Assembly (NCBI GenBank): GCA_965153455.1
Contig: OZ234496.1
Span: forward strand, 2,542,001-2,606,000
Origin: Sphagnum compactum
Taxonomy: Eukaryota > Bryophyta > Sphagnopsida > Sphagnales
Direction of reading: 5' to 3'
Length of the DNA: 64,000 bases
Part shown: positions 56,501-64,000 of the stretch, in pieces
Position numbering within the stretch: position 1 is the first letter of the stretch
Layout: every line of letters begins with the position of its first letter
The notes under the pieces: generated by a model
The model's database searches: none
What the model saw: the letters and a program-made list of their open reading frames with translations, nothing else
Told to the model about the DNA's origin: nothing
Translations under genes and position numbers: made by a program

Positions 56501-59500
56501 ATAGTTAATAAATATTAATCAATTAATATTAATGGTTTAGCAAAACTCATTTAATATCTACTAATTAAGTCAAATAAGTTAGAAGTTTAATAATTTATAG
56601 TTAATATTCAGGAATTACCAATTAGTTAATTTTTTAAAGATAATCAATTTAATGATTTTTTAAAAAAAATAATTAGTTGATCATTAGCAATTTAAAATGT
56701 TTATTTTCAGAGCTAAAAATAATTTACAAAACTAAAGCCAAGGACTAAACTTGTGGAAAAATCATTTTAAGTTGTAATTGAATTTGCAATTAAGGTGCAA
56801 CTAAAAGGTTTAACCCATATGTTTGTCTTTTAATATCATCTTACAAAATATTTAAAGAAAGTGCTTCTCTTTGGATTTCACATTAAAAATCATGTTCCAT
56901 TTGGGATGAATTCAAAGAAGTTTAACCCGAAGGCAAAAGTAAAATAAAAATATTTACATGGTTATTTTGTGATTCTCCTACTTTTCTACCTTCCTACTTA
57001 TTTACCTACCTTCCTATCTATTTATTTAACTTTCTACTTAGATAGGTAGGTGGGTAAGTAAGTAAATATATTGATCATCCATAGGAAATGTGATGACATC
57101 TCATCAATTTACCATTTGTGACTAAAAGTTTAACGCAATTTCACTTATACAAGTAAGGGAAAGTTGATTGCCTTTGTTTTTTAGTCACAAATTATAGTTG
57201 CATATTGACGTTTTTTTACTACTGTTAAACATTTTGAAAATTATTTTATTATAATTTCATGTGATCACTTGTTTATATTACTATTATTATTATAGATTTA
57301 TTTTTATATGTATCAATTACCAAATGTATAAATTATAATAGGAATTGAACACTAATTGAAATGGAAAATAATTTATTCAATCACAACATTTCATCAAAAA
57401 TATCAAATTAGTTTAGGGAAACAACCTTACTAGTTAGTTCCAACTTGGACTTGCTTGGAGCTAAAAGAAGTTGTCTTGTAATGCAGTTCAACAAAAGACC
57501 AAAGAAGACCAAAAAAACAAAGCTTGAAAAGAAAGAAAGAATGTTATTTTTGGGAAGGTTTGAGGGCTAGTGGGATCTATGTTTTTCTTAAAATCTCACG
57601 CCAAATTTAAAACAAATATTTAAATTGCTCAATCTTGTTTCCAAATGTTTTCAAATTAAAAAAATAAAGAACATAATTCCTTTGTATATATGGATATATC
57701 ACACTTTTATCAAAAAGCTCAAAACCATAGATTTCAATGTAATTGGAATCAAAACTTAAGAGTGCAATATTTATTATTAACAACTTATTTATTTATTTAT
57801 TAACAACCCACCACACAAAATAGACAATCACCATCTCAAATGCACATAAAGAAAATAAGGTAATCCAAACTAGGTGTGGAAAAAAATAAAGGGCACAATA
57901 ATGTGCCAAAGCTCTTTCTATTGATATTGGAAAAGATGAATACCATGTTTTTAATTGTGTTCAAATTCAAAACCACATATTGGACTTACTTAACCAAATT
58001 TTTGACAACCGTAAAAACAAACATGGTTTAAACAAAACAATCAATATAATATTTTATTCTAATGCTTTCTCCATGTTCATCAAAGAATGTAAAATAATAA
58101 GATACATAATCTTGTGATGTCATTTCCCTTACCATGACAAATACTCAAGGGATCATATGTTTACACATCACACATAGCAAGACAACACACCAAGTTAAAA
58201 GGTAAAAAAATTGAGGAAATTGGGCCGTAGGCCATGAATATTTGTCATTATTGATTACATATTCAAGCCTTGTTTCCTTTCTCTCAAAAGGAGTGCCATA
58301 TATTTGGCAATGATGTCAATTCTTGGGAAATTTATTTTTATTTTTTACAAATAACATGCCAAAAGAAATATAAAATGCAATTTATTCTAGTGATGAGAGA
58401 TTGAAGCTGGTATAGGGTGGTATTTTTTGGAATCCTTTGTATGGTCATCCATGGACCATTCCAAACACAATTTCAAAAATAACAAACTTTTTTTTTCCCT
58501 TAATAACTACTTCTTTTTCTCATTAATTTTTTTAATAATTATTTCTTGTCTTTCCTAATAACTACCTCCATTTTATAATTATCTCATTTTTTCCCCCTAT
58601 CTATCAACATGGTTATGAAAAGACAAATTAACATTTGTTTTTTCATGTCCATGAAATGTATATTAATTTAGATTAAATTTGACATTGACATAAACAATGA
58701 TGAATTATTGAAAACCATATCAAAACATAAGAAAAAAAATAGAAGTTGATCGTTGATGGTGGTGTGCAGCAACACTGAACTCATGTTGAAAAAAGTAAAA
58801 TATATAATCTACTTAAATGTAAAGAGGGTGCTTGAAATTGGATTATCAAAATATATCTAGAATATTTTCAATATTTAAAACTTAGAATTAAAAAAATTAT
58901 TATTTCATAACATACCACAAAATACCCTTTATTTCATGTGTTCCACAAAATATACAAAGAATAATTTCCTTTAATGTCAATTCAAACAAATGATTTTTGT
59001 AATCATAATAGTTCATACTCATCAAAGGATTTATAAAGATCCATCTATCAAACTCATTAAATTGTTTTCAAAGATTGACCAACAAAAACCAAATTTAAAT
59101 CTTGTTTAAAATCTCTAGGAACTTGGTTGTTGGACTTGCATAAAAAATCTAAACCAAAGCAATGCATTAGCATAGCAATCAAGACTAGAGGAAATTCAAT
59201 GTCAAAAGCTTATTATATGCCTAATAACAAAGTATCTAGAGAAGCTCATGAAGGTGCATCTTCAAGTTGGGGCACTAGCACTAGTTCAATCATCAATTGT
59301 CTGCTCAAACCCTCTTGAAAACAAGCACAAAGGCAAAAAAAAATCCCAACTCCAAAATTCTAGTGCACATTGCCTTGTGTGTCCAAAGACATGCAACAAA
59401 GACATGCATGCTCTTTCATGTCTTTTGATATGCAACAATACGTGTATGTAATTTGCATGCAAAATGTAAGTACTAGTTCATTAAAGCAAACTTTGAAAAG

Positions 59501-59960
59501 CATTCAAGGCACCCATTTGAACAATCTCATTATCCAATAAATTTTCCTTTTCACCTAGGCACAATCCTAAGCTCAAGCTCTTAGGTATATTAGGATTCAA
59601 ATTCTAGTTTACTAAAATTAACTCAAAAAAATTCAAAGCTCGCATTCTAACAATACCCCATTGATCATTTACATTTTTCGCAATCTTAGGCACAAGCCTA
59701 TTTCACAGACCCTATATACTAGGTATCTACACTACAAAAACTGCATAGTAGGTTAGGCAAAAAAAAAAAAAAAAAAAAAGAAAATCAAAAAAATTGAAAT
59801 AATAATATGAGGATAAAAGGGCAAAACATTGAAAATTTATACTAAGAAAAAAAAAACAAAAGAATTCGAAACTCCAAGAAAAGAAACATCACTGTACAAT
59901 GCATTCTAACAATATACAAGTTTCACACCAACGTTTTGTTTATAAAGGAAATGGCTTATG
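53521..59960. other. Long AT-rich gene-free stretch
   Basis: No gene is supported. From about 55.6 to 56.7 kb the sequence is almost entirely A/T, built of AATAAAT, TTAATTA and TTTATTAA words. An imperfect hairpin lies at about 56994-57068 (TTTACCTACCTTCCTATCTA against TAGATAGGTAGGTGGGTAAG), and an A-run of about 20 lies at 59760. It may be decayed transposon DNA, but no LTR or TIR pair was found. Confidence 0.6.
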
Positions 59961-60117
59961 TAGCCAACCAAAGTGACTATCACTCATAGGAAAGATTTAA
60001 TTGGAAAATGCCACCTTCAACCAAAAAAAAAAAATGATTTTTTTAAATTTCAAAAAATAAAACAAATTCATCCTACACGGTGCAGTGGTGGGTGCTGGTT
60101 CATTGTGGCCAGAAGAC

Positions 60118-60121
<4 letters not shown>

Positions 60122-60148
<27 letters not shown>
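60122..60148. repeat. (GA)n microsatellite
   Basis: A pure GAGAGA run of about 27 bp is followed by GTAGGCGAGTGTGTGTGTG. It lies upstream of the Ser-rich gene at the right edge. Confidence 0.93.
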
Positions 60149-60435
60149 TAGGCGAGTGTGTGTGTGCATTGTGCACTGTGTAAGACCCCATTTCCCAAGC
60201 AAAAGTGCATATGAAGGCAGGTTGTTTGGTCAGGTTTGAACGTGCGGATGATCAGTGAGACCCCAAGTGCACGTTGTTACTTGTACACACTCTACTTACT
60301 TACGTACTTACTTTTGTTCATCCTACACTGGAGGAGTTGAGCTTTAAAAGCAGAGTTTAACACATCCAGTGTGCAGTGTTTAGTTTCTCCCTCCATCCCC
60401 ACCCATGAGAGTTGGTTGGTGAGAGACTATTTTAA

Positions 60436-60832
60436 CTCTCACCAACTTGGGTCAATCATTGTAGTTGGACAATGAGAAACAGTCATTTAGTAGTAGTAGT
60501 ACTACTACTGGGAAAGAGTCATCATATGTTGTTGCTCCAGATGCTCTTCTTGCAGGGCACTGCGACACATGTGCATTTTTAGCAGCCCAAAGAAGCTCCA
60601 CAGTGTTTTTTTTTCTTCTAATGTCTTCATCTAAACAATAAGTGCAAAGGTCAATTTACTCTCACCACAGGGGCTAATAAATCATTGTGGTTGGCCAATA
60701 AGGAACCAGCCATATCTTCTTGTTACAGGTTCTCTTGCAGGGCACTGGGAATATGTTGCAACCCAAAGGAGATTCACAGTGGATTTCTGTACATCTTCAT
60801 CCAAAACACACTGTACCTACTACAGGCCAATT
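60436..60832. repeat. Diverged tandem duplication, period about 223 bp, 2 copies
   Basis: CTCTCACCA at 60436 recurs at 60659. Both units continue with AATCATTGTAGTTGGACAAT or AATCATTGTGGTTGGCCAAT, AGTCAT/AGCCAT, CTCTTCTTGCAGGGCACTG or TTCTCTTGCAGGGCACTG, CAACCCAAAGGAG-like words and ACATCTTCATC, ending CAATTTACT. The copies are clearly diverged. Confidence 0.85.
60489..60510. repeat. Perfect (AGT)n/(ACT)n palindrome
   Basis: TAGTAGTAGTAGTACTACTA is a self-complementary trinucleotide run inside the first unit of the local duplication. Confidence 0.85.
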
Positions 60833-61031
60833 TACTGCTCTGCCATTGGGCATGCTCTTACGCTAACGATCAAGTTTGTCTGGGACTCAAGCCAAAGGCC
60901 CGGAAGCTCGTCAGCTTTACAGCCACTCTCTTTGTTCCGGCACCGAGTTCCGATGGCAATCCAGAAATCACACAAGAGTCGAGAAGTGGCAATTTTGGTT
61001 TGTTGTTGGGTCGGCGTCTTTCTGGTTTTCT

Positions 61032-61033
<2 letters not shown>

Positions 61034-61082
<49 letters not shown>
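61034..61082. repeat. (GA)n microsatellite, about 49 bp
   Basis: A pure AGAGAG run. It creates artefactual ERER or SLSL ORFs on the two strands. Confidence 0.95.
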
Positions 61083-61084
<2 letters not shown>

Positions 61085-62878
61085 CTTATGGAACGATGAT
61101 GCAGAGTTGTTCATTTGGGTCCCACATTTGTAGACAATTTTGCCCCCCTGTTTGAACTGATTGCTGGTTTCCAGCCAAGAGCAGTTGGGTGTTTCCGCCA
61201 CACTTCTCTTGCAAAATCAAACGACATCCACACAACAAAAAAAGAACGGAGGCGCTAAGTTAGGGCAGAAGAGACACGATCTGTTGCTATTTTAAGTCGA
61301 TGCGTGGCAGGAGGATTGATTTTGTTGTCGCCGGATCTTCTTCTTCCTCTTTCCTACGCATCCAAGAAGCAGGAACGAATGAAATGGACGAGTTGGGTAT
61401 TTGGGGAAGCTCTTCAGCTGCCATTTTGTTGCTATTTTCTTCTTCTTCTCCTTCTTCCGCGCCAAGTTCGTGAGTCCCGAATTTTGGCTGGAAGCATCAT
61501 CCCTATGAAAGATTATGCCTCCTTTTCTGAACTCTTCTTTCGTAGCAAGCTTCAGATCTCGTCTCGCTGTTGATGCTTTGATAAATCCTAAGATTGTAGA
61601 TCTTCCTCCAAGGGATAAGTATGTTGAGGAGTTTCAAATCTGAAGGAAGAAGACGGGAAGTCTCTTTCTCCCTCCCTGGCTAATGATCTATGCATGGCTA
61701 AGGTTCTGTCTTCCTGCTGAGGTGAATAAACATTTCAAAGAACTTGGTTTTAAATTCGTGATTCTGTTTCATTTTTTGATTTGCTTAACGTATCACAGCT
61801 CCTGTCATCATCGATTCCTTGTCTTTTGCCAACATTGACAGAGAATCTATTTGCCGTTGCAGCTCCTTGTCACCCTCAAGGAACAGTGTGATCTTTCTAA
61901 TGGTTGTAATCACAGGAATGTCATGGATCAAATCTTTTCTTGGTGGACTTGGAAGCTCCTAGGGTTTGTAATGTTTTGGTGATTGGATGTGGAGTCTGAT
62001 GCCTGCTTGCCTTTAGGGTTGCTTATTCTGTGTGATATCTAGGGAGCAGAAGCCTTAATGTGGTGACCCTTTACGTTACTGGCTTGTTGTGCTTACTGGG
62101 TTGATGATGCCAGAGGAACTTGATCAGGTATCTGTGCGATGCAAACTTTCTTGCAAGTGCTCTTTACCGAAATCACATCCTGACAACTTGGAATGTGTAT
62201 AGAGAAGGTTCTCAGAAACCCTAGAATGATAATGCAACAAGAGTAAGTTCCTTGTGATCAAAACTGGCTGCTTGCATCCTCACGTTGCACAGTGTGATTT
62301 TATTCCTGTAGTAGTAGAAAGGAAGAACTGATTCTAGATCCTGAGCATGGTCTTTATTTACATCTGCAATGTGTGAAATCTGTCAATGGGGTACGCATCA
62401 CCATACCTTGTAGTGTGGTATGGAAATTGCTTCACTTAATATCATGCTGTAGGAATGGGCTCTCAGGTTGTCCACAACCTTGTTAGCATGCATCATTCTG
62501 GAAACCAGAATGGAATGGATCATATCCCGATGCTTAGAAACTGACCTATTTGGAACTGTATAAGCTGTCAGTTAGCATTGTTAATCTGGCTGGTCTATGA
62601 ACAACTGTCAATTTAGATGAACAAATAAATTTGTCACTTGTGTTAAGATAAGTTCTTTCAAGAGCTATGTGTCTTGATGGCTAGCTAATATCATGACTGA
62701 GTCTTTCTTTTGCTTCTGGGAATGTGACAGAAACTCAAGATTCAGATGCCCATTTAATGGTTTGCCCAAAAAATGTGGTGGATTGTTATATACTTATCTA
62801 CACCCAGTGCCATTGGGAGCTGATGGCATCAGTGCAAAGTCATGGGACCCTGTCACTGCTGTCTAACATGAAGGTGAT

Positions 62879-63020
62879 GGTCTGACACTTTGTGAGTGAC
62901 ACTCGTAAGGCTGTAGCCATTCTTTTTCTGTTCTGTTTAGTTTTTATGGGCTCTCACAGAACGGTTACCTTCAATGTGTTGTTGTAAAGTTTCATCAGCA
63001 ATCTCAAAGTTATGTGCTGA
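62879..63020. repeat. Dispersed repeat, copy C
   Basis: GGTCTGACACTTTGTGAGTG, ACACTCGTAAGGCT, GGTTACCTTCAATGTGTTGT and CAGCAATCTCAAAG follow in the same order as the copies at 26543 and 43001, with an extra segment in the middle. Confidence 0.75.
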
Positions 63021-63169
63021 GATAAGATTTCTTTCATTGAAAGTTAAAACCTGTTTGCATCACTGGTGTATGTAGTAGGACTGCTTGATTGGGAGACTAA
63101 ATTGGGGGATTACCACTGAATTGCTTAGGAGCATTGTTTGTTTTTGCTTCAGCTTATAGGTTTAGGATC

Positions 63170-64000
63170 ATGGAGGGTGGGCGTCAGACTAGCCCCATAA
63201 ATGTTGGTGTGGCAGGCCTCAATATCTCCTCACAGTCAGTGCTTTGCAGATTTGCAGGTAGCAAAGAATTGTGGCTTTTGGCACATTTTACATATGTGAC
63301 ACTCCCATACTTATGTCCATCAAAAGTTACCCACAGAGTTCTAAATCAAAGCATGCAACTAGCTTTGGTTTGAGAGATGCTAATCAAGAGCCATGTAGGA
63401 AGCCTATGATAGTTTTTCCAATTTCAGCGTTTTGTGCCAACAGGCCGGGTTAAAGATTTAGCATTAGCACAAATGAATCGTGTTGAACCAATGGGAGATG
63501 CCACCTTAGACTTTGCCAGTAAAGGTCAAGAGCAGAGGTCTTTTTCTTCATTCGCATTATCACCCCAAGATGGCAGTGCCAATTTACCCCTTCGACGGTC
63601 TGACTCACTTCTGTCAGAGAAGCCCACCACCACTTTGAGAAACTCTTCTAGGTCTCTACAGCGCCAAAACTCAGAGAGATTACAACGCTCAAGTTCCCCA
63701 CAGCCAAACGTATCATCACCCAAGGCACGAAATTTGCAAGGGGCTGCCTTCAGGACACAAGCCTTGTCTACAACTACAGCATCTGAAAGTTTGCTGAGGA
63801 CTCTCTCTTCAGTCCCTTCTTCTCCAAAGTCCGTTTTGCCTGAAGTTGCATTACCAGAATCCAGCAGATTTACCCCAAGAACAAGATCATTGGCTTCTTC
63901 ATCTGGTCTTCTTTCATCTCCTCGACGGGCAGTTTTCACAAGAAGTGCAACCTTCTCTGGGAAAAGGAAGCGACAGCTGTGGAAGAATGGAGGACTCCTC
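63170..64000 (+). CDS. Ser-rich protein of unknown function, 5' part, runs off the right edge
   Basis: From the acceptor TTTCAG (ends 63427) the plus frame is open to the end of the window, about 191 codons: RFVPTGRVKDLALAQMNRVE, then Ser/Arg-rich sequence (SLQRQNSERLQRSSSPQPN, SSPRRAVFTRSATFSGKRKR) ending QLWKNGGLL. It looks disordered and possibly phosphorylated, with basic patches that could target the nucleus. An upstream exon from ATG 63170 (MEGGRQTSPINVGVAGLNIS) is plausible, but its best donor (63258) leaves the wrong phase. A phase-0 donor at TCA/GTGCTT would join cleanly. I do not recognise the family. The minus-strand ORF over the same bases is its shadow. Confidence 0.6.

Larger units (their letters stand above)
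60833..63169. other. Leader-like region upstream of the right-edge gene
   Basis: It holds a 49-bp GA microsatellite, then a stretch from 61300 with ORF 61304-61573 (Leu-rich start, MAGGLILLSPDLLLPLSYAS) that could be a small exon or leader ORF but has no recognised domain. T-rich intron-like sequence follows, with a dispersed repeat copy at 62879. The gene at the right edge may have its true first exon and 5' UTR here. Confidence 0.4.

Noticed and set aside
63526-63939. Minus-strand 137-residue ORF
   Set aside because: It is the shadow of a plus-strand frame that is open to the window end, follows a good acceptor and has natural Ser/Arg-rich composition.
1-64000. tRNA, rRNA, riboswitch or bacterial-type operon features
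   Set aside because: I scanned for tRNA T-arm-like GTTCGA motifs in cloverleaf context and for rRNA words and found none that fold or align; gene structure is eukaryotic throughout.

Overview
This is nuclear DNA of a land plant. Genes are split by short GT-AG introns, coding exons encode plant-type proteins (mitochondrial COX5B, MYC-type bHLH, short ORP, DET1 and PUX relatives), long stretches are AT-rich, GA/CT microsatellites are frequent, and there are a plant Copia retroelement and CACTA transposons. An LptF/LptG-like membrane permease gene with a plastid-targeting-like N-terminus suggests a non-seed plant such as a moss or fern, but that placement is a guess.

Left part (1-15 kb): the last exon of an unknown gene at the edge; COX5B (622-1899, plus strand; its transit-peptide exon was not found); an intact five-exon gene for a single-pass membrane protein of unknown function (3484-5493); a decayed PUX/p47-type UBA-SEP-UBX gene (8311-10272) that keeps introns but has frame changes, a deletion in the SEP domain and a nonsense codon; and a minus-strand MYC-type bHLH/ACT gene (11437-14538) in which I cannot find a DNA-binding basic region.

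Middle (15-34 kb): a repeat-rich stretch with 44-bp and 36-bp tandem arrays and a 21-G run, a chain of unknown ORFs (20157-21550), an OXA1/YidC-type pseudogene (22494-24480), then a 14-exon gene (25770-30789) with all exon phases consistent that encodes an LptF/LptG (YjgP/YjgQ)-like permease.

Centre (34-48 kb): a nested transposon stack. A Ty1/Copia element (34344-47671) with both LTRs, a primer-binding site and gag/integrase/RT/RNase H remnants is interrupted by two small elements and by a CACTA element (37331-45946, TSD TTT). That CACTA element is itself interrupted by a second CACTA-type element (38421-45114, TSD CTA). The innermost element shows no transposase and instead carries fragments of at least three host genes (PhzF-like, DET1, aspartate/glutamate-type mitochondrial carrier), all on the plus strand. 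It looks like a Pack-CACTA and is the most striking object in the window.

Right part (48-64 kb): an intact five-exon short oxysterol-binding-protein-related gene (ORP, 50150-52495), about 7 kb of very AT-rich sequence without genes, GA-rich and duplicated leader-like sequence, and the 5' part of a Ser-rich gene running off the right edge.

A recurring theme is diverged tandem duplication of about 110-225 bp just 5' of genes (2762, 22035, 25348, 60436). A dispersed repeat of about 110 bp occurs in three places (26543, 43001, 62879).
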